This document shows, piece by piece, positions 17,932 to 25,253 of a stretch of 64,000 nucleotides of DNA. Numbering within the stretch: the stretch's first letter is position 1; each line of letters opens with the position of its first letter. The stretch is from positions 1-64,000 of the forward strand of contig NZ_CADIKL010000017.1 in NCBI RefSeq assembly GCF_902859945.1, written 5' to 3'. The notes beneath the pieces were generated by a model. The model saw only the letters and a list, made by a program, of their open reading frames with translations. It was not told the origin of the DNA and searched no databases. This DNA comes from Paraburkholderia caffeinitolerans. Its GTDB lineage: Bacteria; Pseudomonadota; Gammaproteobacteria; Burkholderiales; Burkholderiaceae. The position numbers were made by a program, and so were the translations under genes.

Positions 17932-18959
17932 CAGCGGTCTCCCTTGCGGCGAATGCGTCCGGCGTGGATACGTCCTATGTGGATGTTGAAAACCATGGCG
18001 GCCAGAATCGCAGCGCCCAGGATGATATTGAACGTGAACGCGTTGATGCCGATGAGCGTGAAGCCATCGTTGAGAATGCCGAGCACCGCCGCGCCAATGA
18101 GCCCGCCCACGATGGTGCCCGAGCCGCCTGTGAGCGGCGTGCCGCCGATCACGGCGGCGGCCACGGCGAGGAACATGATCTGGTTGCCGCCCGCTTGCGG
18201 ATCGATGGAGGTGATGCGAAACGCTTCGAGCATGCCGGTAAAGCCCGCGAGCACCGCGGCCAGAATGAAATTGCCGAGCCGCAGCCGGTTCACGTGAATG
18301 CCGGCCTCGCTCGCGCCCAGCGGGTTCGCGCCCGCCGCCTGCGTATGCAGGCCCCAGCGCGTGTGCCGCAGCAGCACATGCATGGCGAACGCGATCGCCA
18401 AGGTCCAGATAATTTCGCTGTAGCCCCACGCGCCCATGAAGGCGGAAAACGCAGGCGAGCCCGGCGTGGCGGCAGGCGTGCCGCGCGAGACCGTGAGCGT
18501 GACGCCGTTGATGAGAAAGAGCGTGCCGAGCGTGGTGACGAACGAGGGCAGGCGCAGCCACACGGTCACCGCGCCGTTCACGAAGCCGATCAGCGCGGCA
18601 GCCACGAGCCCCCCGATCACGGCCAGCCACATGGGCGCGCCCGCGTCGCTCGCGAACACCATCATGAATGGCGCGAACGCGAACACCATGCCCGCCGAAA
18701 GATCGATGTCGCCGCCGATCATCAGCATGATTTCGCCGAACGCGATGATCGCCACCGGCGCGATGAATTGCGAGAGATTGACGAGACTGGCGTTGGTGAG
18801 CAGGAAATCGTGGTTCGCGAATTCGAAATACGCAGCCAGCAGCACGGCCACGAGCAGGATGCGTAGCTCGGGCGCCCATCGCGATGCGAATGAAACGCCC
18901 GCGCGCCGCGGCGCGCGAGCAGCTTCGGTATGGCCGGATTCGTTCACTGTACCCATCAC
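17931..18959 (-). CDS. Sugar ABC transporter permease, FrcC-like
   Basis: A 342-residue RbsC/FrcC-type permease: about ten membrane helices preceded by a short soluble N-terminus, with EIMLMIGGDIDLSAGMVFAFAPF and LAVAAAVIGGTPLTGGSGTIVGG as family landmarks. It overlaps the binding-protein gene upstream by 4 nt and the ATPase gene downstream by 1 nt. The ATGA and TGATG overlaps mark a true operon. It moves the sugar delivered by the protein encoded at 18956-20068. Confidence 0.92.
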   Translation of the reverse strand: MMGTVNESGHTEAARAPRRAGVSFASRWAPELRILLVAVLLAAYFEFANHDFLLTNASLVNLSQFIAPVAIIAFGEIMLMIGGDIDLSAGMVFAFAPFMMVFASDAGAPMWLAVIGGLVAAALIGFVNGAVTVWLRLPSFVTTLGTLFLINGVTLTVSRGTPAATPGSPAFSAFMGAWGYSEIIWTLAIAFAMHVLLRHTRWGLHTQAAGANPLGASEAGIHVNRLRLGNFILAAVLAGFTGMLEAFRITSIDPQAGGNQIMFLAVAAAVIGGTPLTGGSGTIVGGLIGAAVLGILNDGFTLIGINAFTFNIILGAAILAAMVFNIHIGRIHAGRIRRKGDR

Positions 18960-20068
18960 GACTTGATTGCGCCGTTCATCGGCACGATTTGCGGTTTCGC
19001 GGTCTTGCCTTCATAGCGCGTCGACGTGTTGAGGTACGGCTCGACGGTCGACTTCGTCACGAATTTCAGGCCCGTGTTGATGTCGGCCGGTCCGACCAGC
19101 CCGCCCGAGGCGAGGAACACGAACGACTCCATCACCGTATAAAAGCCCTGTACGTAGGGCTGCTGATCGATGGTGAAGTCGAGAAAGCCTTCGTGGATGA
19201 GCTGGATCGTGGTGGGCAGCAGGTCGAAGCCGCCGCCGTGCACGCCTTTTGCGCCGAGGTTCGAGTCCTTCATCACCTGCGCCACGCCTTGCGTGCTGCC
19301 CGCATCCACGGCGAACATGCCCTTCAGGTCCTGGTGGCCCAGATAGAACGACTTGATCTTCGAAAGCTCTTCGTTGACGGTCGCGCCCGTGGCCACGGTT
19401 TGAATGTCGATCTTCTTGCCGGACTTCTTGATGGCGTCGCTCGCGCCATCGAGACGCGGCTGGATATTGAGCTGCCCCGGCGTCGCAATGAAGAGCGCGA
19501 CCATGCCGCTGTCGATCAGGCTCACAATGCGCTCGCCCATCTGGTAGCCGGAGAGATACAGGTCCTGGCCGATATAGGCGAGGCGCGGGTTGTGCTTGCC
19601 GCGCGGTGCATCGGCGTTATAGGCGAACACCGGAATGCCGGCGTCGAGCGCAGCTTGGATGGGCTTGTCGAAGGCGCTCGGGTCGACAATGGGCACCGCA
19701 ATGGCGTCGGCCTTCGCTGCGATCGCCGAGTTCACGGCGCGCACCATTTCACCCGCGTCGGACGTGGCTGAGCCGGTCCACTGATAGTCCATGCCAAGCA
19801 ACGCACAGGCATCCTGAATGCCGTATTGCGTGGGCACGAAGAACGGGTTCGTAGTCACATGATTGACGAACACGATCTTCCACTTCTTGTGCGAGGGAAA
19901 CGCGGCTTCCGCCGCTTGCGCCTGCGAAATCAGCCCGCCCGCGCCGCCGCCGAGCGCACTCATGAACGAGAGCGCGGCGCCTAGCCCCGCACCCTGCATC
20001 AGCCCCCGCCGCGCGGCGCTGAAACCGTTGCTGCCCTGTTCCTGGTCGTCATCCTGCTGCTGTGCCAT
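18956..20068 (-). CDS. Sugar ABC transporter substrate-binding protein, FrcB-like, with a twin-arginine leader
   Basis: A 370-residue periplasmic binding protein of the ribose/fructose type (KWKIVFVNHVTTNPFFVPTQYG at the mature N-terminus, with VPIVDPSAFDKPIQAALDAG further in). The leader is long: about 20 polar residues, then ARRGLMQG and a hydrophobic stretch ending at AQAAEAA. Twin arginines in this position suggest Tat export, unusual for a sugar-binding protein that lacks an obvious cofactor. It is the first gene of the FrcBCA-type trio and lies 124 nt after the yjfF-type gene on the same strand. Confidence 0.88.
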   Translation of the reverse strand: MAQQQDDDQEQGSNGFSAARRGLMQGAGLGAALSFMSALGGGAGGLISQAQAAEAAFPSHKKWKIVFVNHVTTNPFFVPTQYGIQDACALLGMDYQWTGSATSDAGEMVRAVNSAIAAKADAIAVPIVDPSAFDKPIQAALDAGIPVFAYNADAPRGKHNPRLAYIGQDLYLSGYQMGERIVSLIDSGMVALFIATPGQLNIQPRLDGASDAIKKSGKKIDIQTVATGATVNEELSKIKSFYLGHQDLKGMFAVDAGSTQGVAQVMKDSNLGAKGVHGGGFDLLPTTIQLIHEGFLDFTIDQQPYVQGFYTVMESFVFLASGGLVGPADINTGLKFVTKSTVEPYLNTSTRYEGKTAKPQIVPMNGAIKS

Positions 20069-20192
20069 GTCTTCCTCCGGCTCTCTTCTTCGTGGGTCGA
20101 TGTGGTCGACGTTGAGTCGATCGCGTGCAGATGCGCAACAGCACCGCTAACCAGGCGCTTGCAGTGAGGCTAGTGAAGCCGCTGGCGGCGCT

Positions 20193-21335
20193 TCATGCCT
20201 CGCGTGGCGGCGGCGCGGCAACGAGTTTCGTTTGGTCGAGCGGCGCGGCGGGCTGCATGCGGACCCGCGATGCGCGCGCGGAGCCCTTGCCGCCACCGGT
20301 GGATTTGCGGCGCGCCGCATGGCGCTCGGTGGCGCGCTGCAACAGGCAGAACGCGCAGAGCAGGGCGCCGATCACGATGCGCGTCCACCACGAACTGAGC
20401 GTGCCGTCGAAGGTGATGAGCGTCTGGATCGTGCCGAGAATGCCCACCCCGAACACCGAGCCGATCACATAGCCCACGCCGCCCGTGAGCAGCGTGCCGC
20501 CGATCACCGTCGCGGCGATGGCGTCGAGTTCCATGCCCTGCGCCTGGAGGCCGTAGCCCGAGAGCACATAAAGCGTGAACACCACGCCGCCGAGCGCGGA
20601 GCAAAAACCCGAGAGCGCATAGACGGCGATCTTGGTGCGCGCGACGGGCAAGCCCATGAGCAGCGCGGAACGCTCGTTCCCGCCAATGGCGTAGACGTTA
20701 CGGCCAAAGCGCGTGAAATGCGCGATCACGATGCCCGCCGCGAGCATGGCGAGCGCGGTGAGCGAACCGGTGGTGAGCGAACCGCTGCCCACGGGAATGC
20801 TGAATTCGGAGAGCGCGTGAAAGCCGCGGTCGTTAATCTGGATGGACTCAGTGGTGATGAGAAAGCAAGTGCCGCGCGCGAGGAACATGCCGGCGAGCGT
20901 AATGATGAAGGGCTGAAGCCGGAAGAAGTGAATCAGTGCGCCCATCGCCGCGCCATACAGCGCACCGAGCAGCAGCACGAGCGGCACGACCACGACCACT
21001 GGCCAGTGCAGCTTTTCGGTGCCCACGGCGCACAGGATTGTGGTGAGCGCGACCACGGCGCCCACAGAAAGATCGATGCCGCCCGAGATGATCACGAATG
21101 TCATGCCGATAGCCACGATCAGCAGGAACGCGTTGTCGACGAGGAGTCCGAACAAAACCTGAAGCGAGAAGAAGCCGGTGTACATCACGGAGCCGAAGCC
21201 GAACAGCGCCATGAACAGCAGCACAGTGACGACGATGGGCAGCACGCGCGGATCGACGAAGCGCGAGACGCTGCGGCGCAATGCGGTGAGCGTGCCCGAA
21301 GCGGCGTGGTCGTGAGCTTGCGATGGGCGGTTCAT
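20193..21335 (-). CDS. Sugar ABC transporter permease, YjfF-like
   Basis: A 380-residue membrane protein with about ten helices, including FVIISGGIDLSVGAVVALTTIL, GNERSALLMGLPVARTKI and ATVIGGTLLTGGVGYVIGS. It resembles YjfF, the second permease of the galactofuranose importer YtfQ-YtfR-YtfT-YjfF. Relative to YjfF it has a longer, basic C-terminal tail of about 45 residues rich in Arg, Ala and Pro. The ATG at 21335 follows a 26-nt spacer after the preceding permease gene; the frame is open further upstream. Confidence 0.88.
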   Translation of the reverse strand: MNRPSQAHDHAASGTLTALRRSVSRFVDPRVLPIVVTVLLFMALFGFGSVMYTGFFSLQVLFGLLVDNAFLLIVAIGMTFVIISGGIDLSVGAVVALTTILCAVGTEKLHWPVVVVVPLVLLLGALYGAAMGALIHFFRLQPFIITLAGMFLARGTCFLITTESIQINDRGFHALSEFSIPVGSGSLTTGSLTALAMLAAGIVIAHFTRFGRNVYAIGGNERSALLMGLPVARTKIAVYALSGFCSALGGVVFTLYVLSGYGLQAQGMELDAIAATVIGGTLLTGGVGYVIGSVFGVGILGTIQTLITFDGTLSSWWTRIVIGALLCAFCLLQRATERHAARRKSTGGGKGSARASRVRMQPAAPLDQTKLVAAPPPREA

Positions 21336-21361
21336 GCTCGGATTCCCCGAAGTCTTTATTC

Positions 21362-22444
21362 TCAGGCTCGTGCGCGCCGCGCGAGCGCGATGCGCCGGAT
21401 TTGCCGGGCGGCGAAGGCGCGCGCGGCGGGCGACTGGATCACGCACACGCCCAGCACGACTACCGCCTTGACCACGAGCGTGGCCTCGGGCGGCACGCCG
21501 ATCGAATAGGTGGTGTAGGTGAGCGTCTGGATGATGAGCGCGCCCAGCACCGTGCCGGCGAGGCTAAAGCGCCCGCCCGAGAGCGAGGTGCCGCCGAGCG
21601 TCACGGCGAGAATCGCGTCGAGTTCGAGCAGCAGGCCCGCGTTGTTGCCGTCGGCGCTGCGCACGTTCGAGCTGATGAGAATGCCGGCGATGGCCGCCGT
21701 CACGCCGCAGAACGCATAGGTGCCGAACACCACGGCTTGCGAAGACAGACCCGCGAGCCGCGCCGCCACCGGATTCACGCCAATCGAGCGAATGAAGAGC
21801 CCGAGCGCCGTGCGATTCACAATCAGCACCGTGAGCACCGTCACGGCAATGGCGATCCACACGGCGCAAGGCACCAGCGCGAAATAGCCGCCGCCCGCGT
21901 ACAAATAACCTTGCGCGCCGATGGGGATGATCTGGCCGCCGGTGAGCAGCTGCGCGACGCCGCGTCCGGCCACCATGAGGATCAGAGTGGCGATGATCGG
22001 CTGCATGCCGACGAAGGCCACGAGCAAGCCGTTCCACATGCCCGCGAGCAGGCCCACGGCAAGCGCCGCGCCGAACGCGGCGCCCACGCGCGCGGGGTCG
22101 TCGGCGAGCACGGTGGCGGCGGCCGCGCCCGCGATCGCCACCACGGCGCCCACCGAAATGTCGATGCCGCGCGTGGCGATCACGAGCGTCATGCCAAGCG
22201 ACACCACGACGAGCGGTGCGGCGCGCATGAGGATGTCGACGGGCGCGCCGAACAGATGGCCGCCCAGCAGCGTGATGGAGAGAAAGTTCGCGCGATGCGC
22301 GACGTCCACGGCGAACAGCGCCACGAGCGTGAGCGCGGGCCACACGAGCGGATGCTTGAGCACCAGCGCGAGCCACGCGGGCATGCCCGAGGTCGAGCCC
22401 GAAGTCGAGCCCGAAGTCGAACCTGGAGTCTGGCGCGCATTCAC
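21362..22444 (-). CDS. Sugar ABC transporter permease, YtfT-like
   Basis: A 360-residue permease with the YtfT pattern: LVVVSLGMTLVIATRGIDIS, a central loop with GGQIIPIGAQGYLYAGGGYF, and LDAILAVTLGGTSLSGGRFS. The GTG at 22444 overlaps the stop of the ATPase gene as GTGA, which decides the start; beginning at the later ATG would lose an N-terminal Gly-Ser-Thr tail of about 20 residues. That tail is encoded by three tandem 12-bp units (22389-22424). It pairs with the YjfF-like permease to form a heterodimeric channel. Confidence 0.88.
   Translation of the reverse strand: MNARQTPGSTSGSTSGSTSGMPAWLALVLKHPLVWPALTLVALFAVDVAHRANFLSITLLGGHLFGAPVDILMRAAPLVVVSLGMTLVIATRGIDISVGAVVAIAGAAAATVLADDPARVGAAFGAALAVGLLAGMWNGLLVAFVGMQPIIATLILMVAGRGVAQLLTGGQIIPIGAQGYLYAGGGYFALVPCAVWIAIAVTVLTVLIVNRTALGLFIRSIGVNPVAARLAGLSSQAVVFGTYAFCGVTAAIAGILISSNVRSADGNNAGLLLELDAILAVTLGGTSLSGGRFSLAGTVLGALIIQTLTYTTYSIGVPPEATLVVKAVVVLGVCVIQSPAARAFAARQIRRIALARRARA
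22389..22424. repeat. Tandem 12-bp repeat in the ytfT-type gene
   Basis: Three near-identical 12-bp units (GAGGTCGAGCCC, GAAGTCGAGCCC, GAAGTCGAACCT on the + strand) encode a Gly-Ser-Thr-Ser tract before the first membrane helix. Confidence 0.85.
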
Positions 22445-23988
22445 TTGCGATCTCCGGCAATGAGGCCATAGACCTCGTGCTCCGAGCGCACCGCGCCCGA
22501 AAGCTCGGCTACCTTGCGCCGGTCGCGTAGCACGGCAATGCGGTCGCTCACGCGCACCACCTCGCTGATTTCCGAGGAGATGAAAAGAATGCCGAGCCCT
22601 TTCGCGCAGAGCGCACGCACGCGGTCCATGATCTCGAACTTGGCGGCCACGTCGATGCCGCGCGTGGGTTCGTCGAGGATTAGAAGGCGCGGCTCGGTTG
22701 CGAGCCAGCGCGCGAGCAGCACCTTCTGCTGATTGCCGCCCGAAAGCAGGCCGATGGGCTGCTCGGCGTCGCGCGCCTTGATGCCTAACTGCTCGATATA
22801 CGCATTGGCCAGTTCGCGCTGGCGCGCGCGAGAGATCATGCGCCACCAGCCGCGCCGCGCCTGCAGTGCGAGCACGATGTTCTCGCGGATCGACAGCTCC
22901 GCAACGATGCCTTCCTTCTTGCGGTCTTCGGGGCAATACGCCATGCCGTGACGGACCGCGTCGCGCGGCGAGGCGAGCTTTACGGACTTGCCATTGATGC
23001 GCACGGCGCCCGCGTCGGCCCGGTCGGCGCCGAACAGTAGGCGCGCCGTTTCCGTGCGCCCCGAACCCAGCAGGCCGGCAAGGCCGAGAATCTGGCCAGG
23101 CCGCACTTCGAGATCGAGCGCGTTGAGCACGCCCCGGCGCGCGATGCCTTGCGCGGCGAGCCAGGGCGCATGGGCTTGCACGTCGGCCTGTACGTCGGCC
23201 TGTACCTCGCTTTCGGGCGAGTGCGTCTGCTGCGCGCCGTGCGCGAGCCGTTCATCGGCGTGGCTCACGCCCACCATCTTGGCCACCAGCGTCTGCACCG
23301 GCAGTTCAGCGGCGAGATATTCGCCCTCGCGCTCGCCATTGCGCATCACGGTGATGCGGTCGGAAATCGCATAAGTCTGCTCGAGAAAATGTGTGACGAA
23401 CAAAATGGCGATGCCCGATGCCTTCAACTTGCGCAGCACGTCGAACAGACGCGCGACCTCGCCTTCGTCGAGACTCGAGGTGGGCTCGTCCAGAATGAGG
23501 ATGCGTGCATCGACCGACACGGCGCGCGCGATTGCCACCATCTGCTGCATGGCGATGGGGTAGGTGTCGAGCGACTGCGTGACGTCGAGCGAGAGATTGA
23601 GCGCGGCCAGCACCTCGGCGGCGCGCCGGTGGATCGTCTTCCAGTCGATCAGGCCGCGCCTGCGCGGCTGGCGGCCCGCGAAAATATTCTCCGCCACCGA
23701 GAGGTTGGGGCAGAGATTGACTTCCTGGTAGAGCGTCTGAATGCCCGCGGCCTCGGCTTCCTGAGGCGTCGAGAAGCGCACCGGCTGGCCGGCGAGTCGG
23801 ATCTCGCCGGCCTCGGGCTCGTGCACGCCCGTGAGCACATTGATGAGCGTGGACTTGCCCGCGCCGTTCTGGCCCATCAGCGTATGGACCTCGCCGGGAA
23901 AGAGGCGGAAGTCGACGCCGTCGAGCGCGCGCACGCCGGGGAACGTGCGCGTCAGGCCGACGGTTTCCAGCAGCGGCGTGGGACTCAT
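22441..23988 (-). CDS. Sugar ABC transporter ATP-binding protein, YtfR-like
   Basis: A 515-residue duplicated ATPase. First half: Walker A GQNGAGKST and Walker B ILILDEPTSSLDEGE; the first signature region reads PIAMQQMVAIARAV, degenerate as in YtfR. Second half: GLLGSGRTETARLLFG, LLSGGNQQKV and LLILDEPTRGID. Between the halves a linker of about 20 residues contains repeated Val-Gln-Ala-Asp units encoded by two tandem 12-bp repeats near 23181-23204, making it slightly longer than E. coli YtfR. It powers the YtfT/YjfF-type channel and lies 32 nt after the binding-protein gene. Confidence 0.91.
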   Translation of the reverse strand: MSPTPLLETVGLTRTFPGVRALDGVDFRLFPGEVHTLMGQNGAGKSTLINVLTGVHEPEAGEIRLAGQPVRFSTPQEAEAAGIQTLYQEVNLCPNLSVAENIFAGRQPRRRGLIDWKTIHRRAAEVLAALNLSLDVTQSLDTYPIAMQQMVAIARAVSVDARILILDEPTSSLDEGEVARLFDVLRKLKASGIAILFVTHFLEQTYAISDRITVMRNGEREGEYLAAELPVQTLVAKMVGVSHADERLAHGAQQTHSPESEVQADVQADVQAHAPWLAAQGIARRGVLNALDLEVRPGQILGLAGLLGSGRTETARLLFGADRADAGAVRINGKSVKLASPRDAVRHGMAYCPEDRKKEGIVAELSIRENIVLALQARRGWWRMISRARQRELANAYIEQLGIKARDAEQPIGLLSGGNQQKVLLARWLATEPRLLILDEPTRGIDVAAKFEIMDRVRALCAKGLGILFISSEISEVVRVSDRIAVLRDRRKVAELSGAVRSEHEVYGLIAGDRK

Positions 23989-24020
23989 GCGTGCCTGCGG
24001 CTAACTTGCGATTACCGGTG

Positions 24021-24989
24021 TTAGTACTTGCGCGACGGCAGGACCTGCGCCGCCACGCTTTCCGGGAACACCGTCTCGTTCGTGACGATGCGCTTGGGCA
24101 GTTGCTTGCCGGCCACCACGTCCTTCACGGCGCTCATGAGTTGAGGCCCGAGCAGCGGGCTGCATTCCACGTCCACGTTCATCTTGCCGGCGATCATTGC
24201 CTCGAAGCCGCCCTTGGTGGCGTCGAACGACACCACGCTCACGTCCTTGCCCGGCTTCATGCCCGCCTCTTCCATGGCCTGGATCGCGCCGAGCGCCATG
24301 TCGTCGTTATGCGCGTACACCACGTTGATCTTGTTGCCATACGTCTTGGCGAAAGCTTCCATCACCTGCTTGCCGCCCGCGAGCGTGAAGTCGCCGCTTT
24401 GCGACGCAATGATCTTGAACTTCGGATCGTTCTTGATCACCTCGATGAGACCCGCGTGACGATCGTTCGCGGGCGCGGAGCCCACCGTGCCCTGCAATTC
24501 GACGATATTGATGGGGCCGGGATTGTTCTTGTAGTGGTCTTCGAGCCACTTGCCCGCGCGGCGGCCTTCTTCCATGAAGTCCGAGCCGATCATCGTCACA
24601 TAGAGCGACTGGTCTTTCACGTCGATATTGCGGTCGGTGAGAATCACCGGAATCTTCGCGCGCTTCGCTTCCTGGAGCACCGGCTCCCAGCCCGATTCCA
24701 CCACCGGCGAGAACGCGATCACGTCCACCTTCTGTGCGATATACGAGCGGATTGCCTTGATCTGGTTTTCCTGCTTTTGCTGGGCGTCCGAGAACTTGAG
24801 GTTGATGCCGGCCTCCTTGGCGGCGGCCTTGACCGAGACAGTATTGGCCGTGCGCCAGGCGCTTTCCGCGCCCACTTGCGCGAAGCCCAGCGTGATCTGC
24901 TTGTCTTCGGCGTGCGCGACGCCCGCCGCGAACGAAAAAGCCGCGGCGGCGGCAATGAGGCCACTTGCCAAGCGAGTTGCCAGTTTCAT
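24021..24989 (-). CDS. Galactofuranose/pentose ABC transporter binding protein, YtfQ-like
   Basis: A 322-residue periplasmic binding protein with a signal peptide ending near GVAHAEDK. It matches E. coli YtfQ closely: ITLGFAQVGAESAWR, QQKQENQIKAIRSY, VVESGWEPVLQEAK, VELQGTVGSAPANDR and VYAHNDDMALGAIQAM. YtfQ binds furanose forms of galactose and also L-arabinofuranose, in keeping with the pentose enzymes around it. The ATG at 24989 is preceded by TTGGAGACACG. It is the first gene of the minus-strand run ending at 16319 and is divergent from the second dehydratase. Confidence 0.92.
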   Translation of the reverse strand: MKLATRLASGLIAAAAAFSFAAGVAHAEDKQITLGFAQVGAESAWRTANTVSVKAAAKEAGINLKFSDAQQKQENQIKAIRSYIAQKVDVIAFSPVVESGWEPVLQEAKRAKIPVILTDRNIDVKDQSLYVTMIGSDFMEEGRRAGKWLEDHYKNNPGPINIVELQGTVGSAPANDRHAGLIEVIKNDPKFKIIASQSGDFTLAGGKQVMEAFAKTYGNKINVVYAHNDDMALGAIQAMEEAGMKPGKDVSVVSFDATKGGFEAMIAGKMNVDVECSPLLGPQLMSAVKDVVAGKQLPKRIVTNETVFPESVAAQVLPSRKY

Positions 24990-25095
24990 GCGTGTCTCCA
25001 ACGTAGCTTTGTCTTTCTTGAATTCGGCGCTACATACACTCGCGTCCCTCACGGCCAGACAGTGTCACGAGTCAATCGCGCCATCCCGGGCCGGT

Positions 25096-25116
25096 GTTTA
25101 GTCGGCGTGACTAAAC
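25096..25116. promoter_or_regulatory. Perfect inverted repeat in the divergent ytfQ-type / dehydratase promoter region
   Basis: GTTTAGTC (25096-25103) and GACTAAAC (25109-25116) are exact inverted arms with the 5-nt spacer GGCGT. The site is 107 nt upstream of the transporter start and 138 nt upstream of the dehydratase start, so one protein could control both. TATAGT at 25208-25213 is a possible -10 for the dehydratase. Confidence 0.6.
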
Positions 25117-25253
25117 ATTGGCCATCTGCCTTGCGAGCCTCAATAGGCAAACTATATTCAACGGATAAGGCGGTTTAAATTCGCGTTTTCCCGATCTTTT
25201 CTCGCCATATAGTCATGCTATTTATGGGTTTTTCTCACTAAGTGGGTAAAGCC

